Shown here piece after piece: positions 1 through 8,356 of a stretch of 39,965 nucleotides of DNA (the stretch's first letter is position 1; every line of letters starts with the position of its first letter). The stretch comes from Chitinophagales bacterium. GTDB lineage: Bacteria; Bacteroidota; Bacteroidia; Chitinophagales; JABDMM01. The position numbers and the translations under genes were made by a program. The stretch lies in the NCBI GenBank assembly GCA_013001465.1, contig JABDMM010000121.1, forward strand, positions 1 through 39,965, given 5' to 3'. Under the pieces are notes generated by a model. It was given only the letters and a program-made list of their open reading frames with translations, did no database searches and had not been told where the DNA came from.

Positions 1-1127
1 TTTGGATTTACTATAGAAACCATAGCGGTAATACTGCCACCGGTTTCTGAAACTGATGCTGACGACATCACAAAATCGAGAAGGATATTATCATCATCGA
101 GGATATCGATAGTGTGCGTACCAAAAAGGATATTAGCGCTATTAGTAGGGTTTGTGAGATTCAGTATAGCTTGCTCTATCGACTCTGCAACATTATCATC
201 GATAATGCTTATAGTTATAAATTGTGACGCTGTTGTCATAGCAGGGAAAGTGATCGTTGTTGGTGATCCTGTAAAATCAGATCCGAATCCTGCAGTTGAA
301 GCACCATCGATGGCAAGATCAACGGAAGTAGGATTTGGTGAAGCGACATCGATCGTAACCTCGATCATAAATGAGCCGGTGTCTTCAGTAACTTCAGAAT
401 CCAGTACATTGAATGAAACAGAAGGATTAGCAGTACCTGTTGTTGCTACAACGTTAATATTATCGAGACCAAACTCATCTCTCGAACCACCTCCTGAAAC
501 ATCAGTTCCAGACCATCGCAAGTACAACATACCACCATTAACCACAGTAACAGGACTTACTGAAGTTGCCATTGGCACTGTAGTAACAGCAGGTGTAAGA
601 TCTGCAGCTTCTGGAGACGTATAATCTAAGGCAGAAACCGGGAAATATGAGACATTGTCAGTTGAGTAAGAGAAGTTAAAAGAGTTAGCTCTGGGCTGAT
701 CGTTGAGTACTAACAGATCGTAAGCGATCGAGAAAGAAGTGATATCAGAACCGGTGTTGTTCACAAGAACCATAGTTAAACTTCCAGGAGTAAAATCTCC
801 ACCAGTTGGTTGTGTCCAAAGACCTGTATCTGCAACGCCATAGCTCAAAGCGTATAAACCACCGCTAAATATTCCGCCGGGAGTAACTCCTCTGGCATAG
901 TCACCGCCAGCATTTGTGCCTCCGTAAACATAGGCATCTGAGAAACCGCCTAAGTCCCAGTCCGTAGAACTAAGTTGGCCAGCAGCAGCAGGATTAGCAA
1001 ATCCGGCACCTGCCCAATCTTGAAAATCAACTACAACAGGAGTTCCTCCAGCGGTGATCGAGATTTGAGCATAAGAAAAATTAATAGTGACAAATAATGC
1101 GATAAGACAAGTAAGTAAACTTTTCAT
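1..1127 (-). CDS. Secreted Calx-beta domain protein (3' end outside window)
   Basis: The frame is open from the ATG at 1127 to the window edge, so about 375 residues of the N-terminal part are seen and the C-terminus is missing. Residues 1-20 form a signal peptide (MKSLLTCLIALFVTINFSYA). A beta-rich region follows that describes one globular jelly-roll-like domain. From about residue 230 there is a Calx-beta module: VSFNVLDSEVTEDTGSF at its start and ILDDDN at its end, with a second module beginning at the edge (ASVSETGGSI). Calx-beta modules are common in large secreted or surface proteins of Bacteroidota, where they act as calcium-binding or adhesive spacers. A T9SS sorting domain is expected beyond the window, but this is inference. 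The box 1154-1161 (TTCATTTG on the minus strand) is one mismatch from the -7 promoter consensus. Confidence 0.85.
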   Translation of the reverse strand, partial: MKSLLTCLIALFVTINFSYAQISITAGGTPVVVDFQDWAGAGFANPAAAGQLSSTDWDLGGFSDAYVYGGTNAGGDYARGVTPGGIFSGGLYALSYGVADTGLWTQPTGGDFTPGSLTMVLVNNTGSDITSFSIAYDLLVLNDQPRANSFNFSYSTDNVSYFPVSALDYTSPEAADLTPAVTTVPMATSVSPVTVVNGGMLYLRWSGTDVSGGGSRDEFGLDNINVVATTGTANPSVSFNVLDSEVTEDTGSFMIEVTIDVASPNPTSVDLAIDGASTAGFGSDFTGSPTTITFPAMTTASQFITISIIDDNVAESIEQAILNLTNPTNSANILFGTHTIDILDDDNILLDFVMSSASVSETGGSITAMVSIVNP

Positions 1128-1354
1128 TTGAAGGGTTTTTAGTTAAAGAGATACAAATGAACTACAGATCTTTTAATGGTAAATTAACCAAAGGGTTAAA
1201 AGAACTGTTAATTGTGAAAGCAAATATAGCACGAAAGTCAGATATTTAAGATGCTAATATATGCTCTTGTAAAAAGGATAATCAATATTACGCTGATTAT
1301 GAGAACCTTATCAAAATTGCGAATAAGATAAAAATTCCCACAATTCTTCAACAT

Positions 1355-2275
1355 TTATATGGATTTGATCAATTCGAGTATATCAAAGGACTTTTCCTTA
1401 CTTTTCACAATGAGCAGCGGAACGTTGCTTTCGGTTTTTGTGAGTTTTTCTGCGATACTCCCAAGAAAAATTGATGTGGCGGGAGTTCTTCCTTTAGCTC
1501 CTATAATTATAAGATCTGCAGTAGTTTTTTTAGCTTGTTTGTTTATCAATAAATGTTCGTGATGACTGTCATCGTGTTGATAGGTGATCTCATAAACAAT
1601 ATCATCCACATCTTTTTCAGCAACATATTTACTAAACTGCTTCATAGCATTTTTCTTCATGATCTCTGAAAATTCTTCTTCAGATTTTCCTGTCGTGTAA
1701 TAACCGGCCGGAAGATGATATATATACAAAAGGTAAATTTTTACACCTTCCTGATTTCTGGCGATCTCTACAGCCTTATCAAACGCCATATCAGAATATT
1801 CCGAAAAATCGATCGGAACTAAAATTTCTTTGAGATTAGTATTTAGTTTTTCAGGGACCATCAACACAGAGTTCATTACTTTACGGGTTAGAACCTGGGC
1901 GATATGTCCGGAACCGTTCGAAACATCTTTGCGCCCCACTACAAGAAGATCTATGTTTTTAACTTTAGTCCAGTGTAGCATTTCATGTATCTCTTCTCCC
2001 TCGGCTACCTTGTAATCTATTTTAAAACCCTCATGGTTATCAAAATTTGATTTTACGGACTCGATCATCTTTCGCTTAACGGATTCGTCTCTGGGTTTGC
2101 CAAGATTTTCAAACTCCACCTTGATCTCATCAGGAACCTCCAGATCTTTCTGAATATTTATGAAATAAATATTCTCAGGTTGGATAAGGTTTGAAATGAA
2201 ACTTGTGTATTTGATCACTTGCTCATCCATGTATGAGAGATCCAAAGCCACCATTATATTTTTATATTGATACAT
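1355..2275 (-). CDS. Tandem universal stress protein (UspA family)
   Basis: A 306-residue cytoplasmic protein with two UspA folds in tandem. The N-terminal copy starts with YKNIMVALDLSYMDEQVIKY. The second starts near residue 148 with LKEILVPIDFSEYSDMAF. The C-terminal copy keeps the nucleotide-binding signature G-x2-G-x9-G-S (GAKG...LGS, about residues 258-272). The first copy has a degenerate loop (VVGRKDVSNGSG) and probably does not bind ATP in the usual way. Family members bind ATP or AMP and help cells survive starvation or redox stress; the specific role is unknown. It lies 48 bp downstream of a second tandem USP gene on the same strand, so the two are probably co-transcribed. Confidence 0.9.
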   Translation of the reverse strand: MYQYKNIMVALDLSYMDEQVIKYTSFISNLIQPENIYFINIQKDLEVPDEIKVEFENLGKPRDESVKRKMIESVKSNFDNHEGFKIDYKVAEGEEIHEMLHWTKVKNIDLLVVGRKDVSNGSGHIAQVLTRKVMNSVLMVPEKLNTNLKEILVPIDFSEYSDMAFDKAVEIARNQEGVKIYLLYIYHLPAGYYTTGKSEEEFSEIMKKNAMKQFSKYVAEKDVDDIVYEITYQHDDSHHEHLLINKQAKKTTADLIIIGAKGRTPATSIFLGSIAEKLTKTESNVPLLIVKSKEKSFDILELIKSI

Positions 2276-2323
2276 GTAGCGTGTTTATATTTTAATTTGA
2301 CCGCAAATAAAATGAAATTTCAA

Positions 2324-3097
2324 TTAGTTTTTCATGTTTATCGTCATTACCGGAATTTCAATTTTCCCGATCATGGCTTCAGCAATTGATCCACTAAAAA
2401 TCCTGGAAGTTTTTTTCCCATAAGTACCGATAGTAAGAATATCAGCTCCAACCTTTTGCACAAAATGCTCAATGCCATCGATGACTGATTTATCAGGAAA
2501 ATCGTGAATATGACATTTAACATCTCCAGCCATCTCCTTAAAATTCCGCATACTTTCCCGCACAATTATTCTTGGCAGATTAAAAAAAGCAGGGGCATCG
2601 ATAGTAAGCAGATGGATCTCTGATTTGAACAGTCTTGCAAAAAACATAACAATTTCGAAAGAGGATTTTGCCTCTGTGTTGAAGTTTGATGCAAAAATTA
2701 TAGAATCGAATTTTGAAATATCAACTACAGAATTTACAACTATCACAGGGCAATCAAGTAGTCTTACCGCTTTTTGTGCCTGAGAACCCAAATTCAGATC
2801 TTCAGCATTTGTCTTACCCTGAGAACCCATAATTACGATACATTCACCTTCGCTTTTTATCATATTCTCCAGAGATAGCATTAACTCACCTTCGACGATC
2901 ATTATCTCTTTTTCGAGGCCTGCCGGTATTTTATGTATCGAGTCTATTTTATTCAGAGCTTCAGCACTGGAGGAATCAGGAGATTTCCGATGCACGATCC
3001 GAACTTTGCATTCCATCAATTTAGCCAGATCAAAAGCCATTTCTGCAGCATATTGTGCTTTTTTAGAAAAATCAGTGGGTACAATTATATTTTTCAT
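2324..3097 (-). CDS. Tandem universal stress protein (UspA family)
   Basis: A 257-residue protein with two UspA domains. The first begins MKNIIVPTDFSKKAQYAAEM and contains a canonical G-x2-G-x9-G-S loop (GSQG...LGS). The second starts around residue 126 and ends with GTYGKKTSRIFSGS, where the spacing between the glycines is one residue short of the canonical nine. It overlaps the stop codon of the upstream 488-residue gene by an ATGA (3094-3097), which indicates translational coupling. The pairing of one degenerate and one intact loop is reversed relative to the neighbouring USP, so the two proteins may be complementary rather than redundant (inference). Confidence 0.9.
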   Translation of the reverse strand: MKNIIVPTDFSKKAQYAAEMAFDLAKLMECKVRIVHRKSPDSSSAEALNKIDSIHKIPAGLEKEIMIVEGELMLSLENMIKSEGECIVIMGSQGKTNAEDLNLGSQAQKAVRLLDCPVIVVNSVVDISKFDSIIFASNFNTEAKSSFEIVMFFARLFKSEIHLLTIDAPAFFNLPRIIVRESMRNFKEMAGDVKCHIHDFPDKSVIDGIEHFVQKVGADILTIGTYGKKTSRIFSGSIAEAMIGKIEIPVMTINMKN

Positions 3098-4560
3098 AGT
3101 TGTTTTATAGGGAGATCGACGTTTGACTCAAACCAAAATTCGAATCTGCACAGTTCAAAACTATTGGCTTCCCATTGAAGTTTCGAATTTTTCGAGCGAA
3201 GATTTTCAATAAGGTCAGATGTATCTTTATAAGCTGATTGAAACTCGAAGCCATGCTGAAACAATGTCTTCAATACTTTATGAATGACCTTATAACGATC
3301 GATATTATCGGTTTTGATCGATCTGAGTAACCTACCGAAATTTTCGTTTCTGAAGGAGAATAATTCTATCTCCCCTTGTTCAATTAGGGTTAGCAATTCG
3401 AGAAGCTTATGTCCCAAGAGCCATCCACTTCTATCTTTAAGTAGCTTGCTGTTTCTTTGGAGAATATCCCAGGTCTCATCATATCTTTCCAGCTTAAAAA
3501 ATACGTTTGCTTTGAAATAGAGCCATTTGGCTTTCATATCTTGAACAGTGTTTAGCTGTCGGTGCTTTAAGGCATTCTCACATATTACAAGGCTTTCTTC
3601 AAGTTCATCCTTGAACAATAAATTCCTGAACAACGAATCCATACTGGAGAGTTCATTCATGAATCCCCTCTTAAAGTTATTCACAGCTTCACGCGCATGG
3701 AATTCTCCCTGGTCATAATTCTCCATATTGGTATAGATGCCCGACATCATATAGTGAATACCCGCGACAGTTGACTGGACGTAAACCGATGGGTTATTTG
3801 TTATCAGATCCATAAACTCTTCTGCAGCAGATAATGCCTTCTTCTGATCACTCTCGATTAACTGATTGATCAAAGCTTTATAATAATCGACCCCGATCTT
3901 GGGAGAATCGGTCTTTTCAAATAGCTTCTTTAAATATTCTATTCTTTGAGAAACATATTCGGTATTCAGCTGCTTCCTCTTCGCGCTGAAACGTGCCGGC
4001 TGCATGATCTCAAAATTGGTAGTATATGCTTTAATATGATCATCCAATTTTTCGTAACTGTCTTCAATGATATCGAGATAGGTAAAGAACTCCTTTGCTG
4101 ATGTCCGTCCAAGATGAGAACATAACAGTTTTGAAATTTGGATCCGCTCGGGATATAATTCAAATTTCTCTGAAATTTTAAGGGCTTTTTTCAATATTTC
4201 AACACCAGGTTTATATGCTCCTCTTTTCATAAGCAACTCACCAGCAGAAAGGTATTTCCGACATTCAAGTGTTGCCTGTACATTAAAGTTTGTCGATTTA
4301 TCGGTGCTATCCTGGTGAAGCAGAATATTTACCATATCATCTTTGAGTCTTTTCTTGAGTTGAGCATAATTGGCATTTGGTTTACAATTCAAGATCCTAT
4401 CGGCAGCTTCTTCATCAGACTTAACAATTCCATTTTTTATCAATGTAAAGAGATGTAGCCTTTTTCTATTTGCTCCATTATAATAGTACTTGTAATGATT
4501 CAATAACAAGGCTGTTTCAGACTTGTTCAGAGCCTCGATCAATCTAACCAACCTCTCCAT
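3094..4560 (-). CDS. Helical TPR-like protein of unknown function
   Basis: A 488-residue, probably cytoplasmic protein with no signal peptide or membrane segment. The composition is almost purely alpha-helical, with Leu/Glu/Lys-rich helix pairs from about residue 100 to 400 (for example SAGELLMKRGAYKPGVEILK and AKWLYFKANVFFKLERYDET) that resemble tetratricopeptide-type repeats. The N-terminal 80 residues (KSETALLLNHYKYY, LHLFTLIKNG) look like a separate helical domain. I do not recognise a named family. It is the first gene of the operon and is coupled by a 4-bp ATGA overlap to a tandem universal stress protein, so a role in stress sensing or as a scaffold is plausible but not shown. Confidence 0.8.
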   Translation of the reverse strand: MERLVRLIEALNKSETALLLNHYKYYYNGANRKRLHLFTLIKNGIVKSDEEAADRILNCKPNANYAQLKKRLKDDMVNILLHQDSTDKSTNFNVQATLECRKYLSAGELLMKRGAYKPGVEILKKALKISEKFELYPERIQISKLLCSHLGRTSAKEFFTYLDIIEDSYEKLDDHIKAYTTNFEIMQPARFSAKRKQLNTEYVSQRIEYLKKLFEKTDSPKIGVDYYKALINQLIESDQKKALSAAEEFMDLITNNPSVYVQSTVAGIHYMMSGIYTNMENYDQGEFHAREAVNNFKRGFMNELSSMDSLFRNLLFKDELEESLVICENALKHRQLNTVQDMKAKWLYFKANVFFKLERYDETWDILQRNSKLLKDRSGWLLGHKLLELLTLIEQGEIELFSFRNENFGRLLRSIKTDNIDRYKVIHKVLKTLFQHGFEFQSAYKDTSDLIENLRSKNSKLQWEANSFELCRFEFWFESNVDLPIKQL

Positions 4561-4678
4561 TATGAATAAGTATTTTTAATATCAATATTTTCTAAATCAA
4601 TGATTTTCATGATTTTGTGGGATTTTATATAAAGTTTTACCATCTTTACTATTGTAGTTTTTAATCAAAGCCACAATC

Positions 4679-4867
4679 ATGGAAGTTTTAATTGCATTGC
4701 TGATATCCTTTGGGATACTATCAGCTGATGAATCAGCATTTGTTGATTCTAACTCGGAGATCATATCGATTTTCCAAGATAACCAAGAAATTTTAGAAAA
4801 ACACAAATTGACCGATGAGGAGAGTTCTGAAATAGCCAGAATCTTCGATTGGAATGAAGAAGGATGA
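4679..4867 (+). CDS. Possible small acidic protein, unknown
   Basis: A 62-residue ORF with a hydrophobic N-terminus (MEVLIALLISFGILSADE) followed by an acidic helical tail (HKLTDEESSEIARIFDWNEE). The shape suggests a small membrane-anchored or exported peptide. The opposite strand also carries a 91-codon ORF over the same bases, but its serine-rich composition looks like a shadow. No recognisable family. A weak -7-like box TACTATTG sits at 4647-4654. It could also be chance coding in an otherwise empty 530-bp gap. Confidence 0.45.
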   Translation: MEVLIALLISFGILSADESAFVDSNSEIISIFQDNQEILEKHKLTDEESSEIARIFDWNEEG

Positions 4868-4916
4868 TACATGAAATATAAATATTAGTTCTTACCTAAA
4901 ATATTACTAAGCCAAC

Positions 4917-4948
4917 TGTGTTAATTTAACTGCCTCTAAATTAACACA
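4917..4948. repeat. AT-rich inverted repeat
   Basis: TGTGTTAATTTA (4917-4928) and TAAATTAACACA (4937-4948) form a perfect 12-bp inverted repeat around an 8-bp centre. There is no T-run beside it, so it is a poor intrinsic terminator on either strand. It could be a regulator-binding site in the gap before the HNH-like gene. The rest of 4561-5088 holds only the small ORF at 4679-4867. Confidence 0.5.
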
Positions 4949-5047
4949 ATATCTTGATTTATTGTAGATTATCAATAATATAGCCTGGATAACTATGTCA
5001 ATTTTTATCCAAATCTTTCCTTTATTAAATATGTAGGAGATCGCATA

Positions 5048-5076
5048 TTTACACCGTATTGAGAATATTTCCTTTG
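5048..5076 (+). promoter_or_regulatory. Candidate Bacteroidota-type promoter
   Basis: TTTA (5048-5051), a 17-bp spacer and TTCCTTTG (5069-5076) approximate the -33 TTTG / -7 TAnnTTTG pattern with one mismatch in each box. It lies 12 bp before the ATG at 5089, giving a very short leader. Confidence 0.4.
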
Positions 5077-5088
5077 TAAAATCCTAAT

Positions 5089-5424
5089 ATGAATACGGCA
5101 GTGAATAAGTATGAAAACCGACGCAAAACTGAAAGCAAGATCCTTGTTAGCCGGGATATGATCGAGAAAGTCTGGGAGAATGGAAGAATCATCAATGGAC
5201 ATGACCCTAATCGCTACAGACAAGATGATTGTGGTGCATGGATAATAAGAGATCGTTACGGTAGCAAAGATTCTTCCTACGGTTGGGAAATTGACAAAAA
5301 TCCAGAAAACAAAAACGGAAGCAGCAATTCAAAGCTTAAACCGATCCAGTGGGAGAACAAAGAATTTAAAAATATTGGAATGAACAACGGTATGGTAAAA
5401 GCCGTAGGACCAAAAAATATATGA
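5089..5424 (+). CDS. HNH-nuclease-like small protein, catalytic His absent
   Basis: A 111-residue protein. Residues 22-70 contain the conserved frame of a small HNH-type family: VWENGRIINGHDPNRYRQDD, CGAWI at 48-52 and YGWEID at 64-69. As I recall this family, WEID is followed by His, which is the first metal/catalytic residue, and then by an NLQPLQWEN-like segment. Here the residue after WEID is Lys70, while the downstream segment KLKPIQWEN (83-91) is preserved. The fold therefore seems kept and nuclease chemistry probably lost. It is a single gene, with its own candidate promoter and a strong terminator. A DNA- or RNA-binding role is possible; the function is unknown. Confidence 0.65.
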   Translation: MNTAVNKYENRRKTESKILVSRDMIEKVWENGRIINGHDPNRYRQDDCGAWIIRDRYGSKDSSYGWEIDKNPENKNGSSNSKLKPIQWENKEFKNIGMNNGMVKAVGPKNI

Positions 5425-5472
5425 TCCATTATGAGATCAAAGTCTAAACCTAACCTATCCTAACCTATCTTC

Positions 5473-5502
5473 GCCTGCAACCTCAAGGTTGCAGGCTTTT
5501 TT
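5473..5502 (+). terminator. Rho-independent terminator
   Basis: GCCTGCAACC (5473-5482), TCAA loop, GGTTGCAGGC (5487-5496), then six T (5497-5502). The 10-bp perfect stem plus T-run ends the HNH-like gene. It also abuts the stop of the convergent response-regulator gene, but has no T-run for the minus strand. Confidence 0.9.
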
Positions 5503-6250
5503 ATTCCTCGATTAGCTGAACAGCACCGATCACCCAAGACTCCGGCGCACTTTCCCCGTGAATGGGCTTAGCAAAGATCTTAACTTTCTTTCCACTCTCC
5601 TTTAAAGTGAATTCTTCTGTTTTCTTCCCTTTATCTGCCGCAGATATGAGTCCTTTTAATGCATCTTCTTCCTTTACAAGTGTTGCAAATTCGACCAATG
5701 CAAAACTCTTTTCCGACAGAGAAGTGTTTAATATAGTATCAAATTTATCGGAGATGATGACCCGCTCTGTATTTTTATCAAACTCGAAATATCCAAGATG
5801 AGCAAGGTCCTGAAGTTCATCTAGCTTATTCTTGCTCGTATTTAACTCCTCACTGTATTGCTTCAACTTCCGACTTAATTGAAATCTTTCGAATGCATAA
5901 CGAATGGATGAGTTTAAAACTTTACTGTCAAAACGTCCTTTTACAAGAAAATCCTGTGCTCCTGCTTTTACTGTCTCAATTCCCATTCTTTCATCCGACA
6001 ACCCGGTAAGAACAATGACCAGGCTATCTGGATATTCATCAAGCAATGAGATCAATGTTTCGATCCCCGAGCTATCCGGTACATGCAGGTCGAGTAGTAT
6101 AATGTCGAAATCACTTTCGGATAGCATGTCTAATGCCTCAGATAATTCCTGTGCATGAGTCAATTCATAATCTTCGGTGTCGAACTCTTCAAGATAGAAC
6201 TTGATAAGAAACGCATCACCAGGATTATCTTCTACCAATAATACTTTCAT
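5501..6250 (-). CDS. Response regulator with C-terminal PAS-like domain
   Basis: A 249-residue protein starting at the ATG at 6250. A longer TTG-initiated frame would begin at 6292 inside the previous gene and is not needed. Residues 1-120 are a CheY-like receiver: MKVLLVEDNPGDAFLIKF with the acidic pair, the phosphoacceptor Asp in IILLDLHVPDSSG, and the conserved Lys in FLVKGRFDS. A short linker helix (KLKQYSEELNTSKNKLDEL) leads to a C-terminal PAS-like domain (LAHLGYFEFDKNTERVIISD). There is no DNA-binding or enzymatic output domain. It is the last gene of a kinase-receiver-receiver operon, 2 bp after the preceding gene, and probably relays or adjusts that kinase through protein contacts. 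Confidence 0.88.
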   Translation of the reverse strand: MKVLLVEDNPGDAFLIKFYLEEFDTEDYELTHAQELSEALDMLSESDFDIILLDLHVPDSSGIETLISLLDEYPDSLVIVLTGLSDERMGIETVKAGAQDFLVKGRFDSKVLNSSIRYAFERFQLSRKLKQYSEELNTSKNKLDELQDLAHLGYFEFDKNTERVIISDKFDTILNTSLSEKSFALVEFATLVKEEDALKGLISAADKGKKTEEFTLKESGKKVKIFAKPIHGESAPESWVIGAVQLIEE

Positions 6251-6252
6251 GT

Positions 6253-6687
6253 TTAATGTTGTGTTTCCGGTAGTTTCACAGAATTGAACCAAAAGCTCTC
6301 TATCAATTTAGTTAGCCTGGCAAATTCATCAAAATCAACCGGTTTTATTATGTAACAGTTTGCATGTAACTTATAACTCTTAATAATATCTCTTTCATTG
6401 TCTGAGGTAGTGAGAATTATTGAGGGAATGATCCGTAGTTCCGGATCATTTTTTATCTCTTCCAATACCTCTAAGCCACTCTTCTTTGGAAGGTTGAGAT
6501 CCAACAATATCAGATCAGGACTCTCGGCTGCAGTAAATTTTCCTCTTTTGAACAAGTACTCCAATGCCTCTTCCCCGTCAACCACTACGTTCAAGGTTGA
6601 ATTGAAATTGCTTTCTTTGAGCGCTTCCTGGGTTAAACGAATATCTCCAGGATTATCCTCGACTAATAATATTTCCGGCACTCTCAT
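6253..6687 (-). CDS. Single-domain response regulator (Rcp1-like)
   Basis: A 144-residue stand-alone receiver. It starts with ILLVEDNPGDIRLTQEAL, has the phosphoacceptor Asp in LILLDLNLPKKSG, the Thr in IILTTSDNERD, and the Lys-Pro pair in CYIIKPVDFDEF. The extended alpha4 region and the motif CYIIKPVDFDEF are typical of the Rcp1-like regulators that pair with phytochrome-type kinases. It overlaps the upstream kinase gene by ATGA (6684-6687), so kinase and receiver are translationally coupled and are almost certainly cognate partners. Confidence 0.92.
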   Translation of the reverse strand: MRVPEILLVEDNPGDIRLTQEALKESNFNSTLNVVVDGEEALEYLFKRGKFTAAESPDLILLDLNLPKKSGLEVLEEIKNDPELRIIPSIILTTSDNERDIIKSYKLHANCYIIKPVDFDEFARLTKLIESFWFNSVKLPETQH

Positions 6688-8186
6688 GTCGCTTTGTTAT
6701 GCATGTCTTTCAATGTGAAATAAAAAGTAGCTCCCTTGCCTTTAACAGAGTCAACCCAAATTCTTCCCTTATGTCTTTCGATGATCCTTTTACATATCGC
6801 CAGACCAATTCCTGTACCATTATATGATTGGCGACTATGAAGTCGATGAAATATCACAAAGATCCTTTCAAAATGCTTCTCGTCTATCCCGATTCCGTTG
6901 TCGTTTATCGAGAACAGATAATCGTCTGATCTTTTTTCACAATTAATATTGATAACCGGATCACCCTCCGATTTGAACTTGATACTGTTCTCTATTAAAT
7001 TCTGAAACAATCGAACGATCTGTATTTGGTCTACAAATAAAGAAGGTAGGTCTTGGCAATCGATAACGACTTTTTCTTTGTCGATCAACCTGGATAGATT
7101 TGCCTCAACTGATTTGATTATATCGTTAAAGTCAGTTTCTATAAATGGATCCTCACTTCGGTTTACCCTTGAATAATTTAAAAGATCATTGATCAGTTCT
7201 TGTAGTCGTTCAACTCCGTCGATGGCATATTTCATGAATTCGTCCAGATCTGTTCGGTTTTCTTCATGAAGTTTTTTCTCAATGATCTGAACGTAACTTG
7301 AGATCATTCTTAAAGGTTCTTGCAAATCGTGCGAAGCAACATACGCAAATTGCTCGAGCTCTTCATTTGATCTTTTGAGTTCCTGTGTTTGTTCTTCCAA
7401 CTCTTCTTGAACATTCTTTATTTCTGTTATGTCTATAAACGATCCTACATAACCCTCAAACTGATCATCGATCATCTTTGGTTTTCCTACACAAAGCATC
7501 CAGCGAAACTCTCCATCATATCTCTTCAGCCGGAATTCGAGCTTAAATTTGCTTCGCTTGGATCGACTTATTTGTAGCATATTATTGAATATCTCTCTGT
7601 CTTCCGGAAATATGTCATCCAGCAATCCTTCTCCTAATTCATCGCTTAACTCTTTGCCAGTAAAATCAAGTAGCGTTTTGTTGAAATAGTAAAATCTGTT
7701 TTGAGTATCCGCCATCCAGATCATCACCGGTGAAGCATCTGCAAGGTTCCTAAATCTATTTTCACTTTCCTGTAAGAGCGTTTCACCTAATTTTTGATCT
7801 GTAATATCCTGAAAGATCTCAAAGGCTCCCTGATATATAGAATTCTCATCAAATATCGGACTGTAACTTACACGAAACCACTTCTTACTGCTAATATCTT
7901 TTTCAAGCTCGATCTCATAGTGATGCGGCTCATGCAGATTGCGCATCCTCAAAATCTTATCCAAAGATGGACCGGTGTTTGAAACTTTGTAAAGTTCTAT
8001 TGGGCTATTACCAAATATAGCAGTGCTTTCACTTTCTGTTAATACAAGAAACTTTCTATTAGCAAACTGGATCTCATCGTTATGATCGACATGAAGAATG
8101 CCTTCATTTAGCTTATTTAATAATTCATGTGAGACTCCCAAAGAAAGCTGGGTATTGGATCTTAGGCCTGGGTTGGACACGTTCAT
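6684..8186 (-). CDS. PAS-PAS sensor histidine kinase
   Basis: A 500-residue soluble kinase starting at the ATG at 8186. The frame extends to a TTG at 8204, but that TTG is the end of a -7-like box (TTAATTTG, 8202-8209), so I prefer the ATG. The order is PAS (about 20-130), PAS (about 140-258), a coiled-coil linker, HisKA with phosphoacceptor His286 in ASHDLQEPLRM, and HATPase_c with the N box (LIENSIKFKS), G1 (NDNGIGID) and G2 (GTGIGLAICKRI). The HisKA type matches the cyanobacterial phytochrome-like Cph1 kinases, although no GAF or chromophore domain is present. No membrane segment is visible, so it senses a cytoplasmic signal. It is coupled to two receiver genes downstream. Confidence 0.92.
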   Translation of the reverse strand: MNVSNPGLRSNTQLSLGVSHELLNKLNEGILHVDHNDEIQFANRKFLVLTESESTAIFGNSPIELYKVSNTGPSLDKILRMRNLHEPHHYEIELEKDISSKKWFRVSYSPIFDENSIYQGAFEIFQDITDQKLGETLLQESENRFRNLADASPVMIWMADTQNRFYYFNKTLLDFTGKELSDELGEGLLDDIFPEDREIFNNMLQISRSKRSKFKLEFRLKRYDGEFRWMLCVGKPKMIDDQFEGYVGSFIDITEIKNVQEELEEQTQELKRSNEELEQFAYVASHDLQEPLRMISSYVQIIEKKLHEENRTDLDEFMKYAIDGVERLQELINDLLNYSRVNRSEDPFIETDFNDIIKSVEANLSRLIDKEKVVIDCQDLPSLFVDQIQIVRLFQNLIENSIKFKSEGDPVININCEKRSDDYLFSINDNGIGIDEKHFERIFVIFHRLHSRQSYNGTGIGLAICKRIIERHKGRIWVDSVKGKGATFYFTLKDMHNKAT

Positions 8187-8282
8187 GTTTTTGGGTTGAA
8201 ACAAATTAATTATGTATTATACGAAAAGGTAAAAATAAGGGTTCATATGAGACTGATTATTAGTAGTTATCAAGGATTCGTT

Positions 8283-8321
8283 AAAAAAAATGACCACTTG
8301 TCTAAAATTGGCAAGTGGTCA
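8283..8321 (-). terminator. Rho-independent terminator of the thioredoxin operon
   Basis: On the minus strand, TGACCACTTG, an 11-base loop and CAAGTGGTCA form a perfect 10-bp stem (8291-8300 with 8312-8321). Eight T follow (8290 down to 8283). It lies 36 bp past the stop at 8357 and closes the operon that begins at 12032. Confidence 0.92.
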
Positions 8322-8356
8322 TCTTCATATCTGTTCAATATTAAATTTCTAAAACA

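Noticed and set aside
112-624. Plus-strand 170-codon ORF
   Set aside because: It is the shadow of the Calx-beta gene, which reads cleanly on the minus strand from 1127 with a signal peptide.
4597-4872. Minus-strand 91-codon ORF
   Set aside because: Serine-rich, no recognisable motif, opposite to the more protein-like 62-codon frame; no promoter.
5473-5502. Same hairpin as terminator for the receiver-PAS gene
   Set aside because: No T-run follows on the minus strand; it is assigned to the plus-strand HNH-like gene only.
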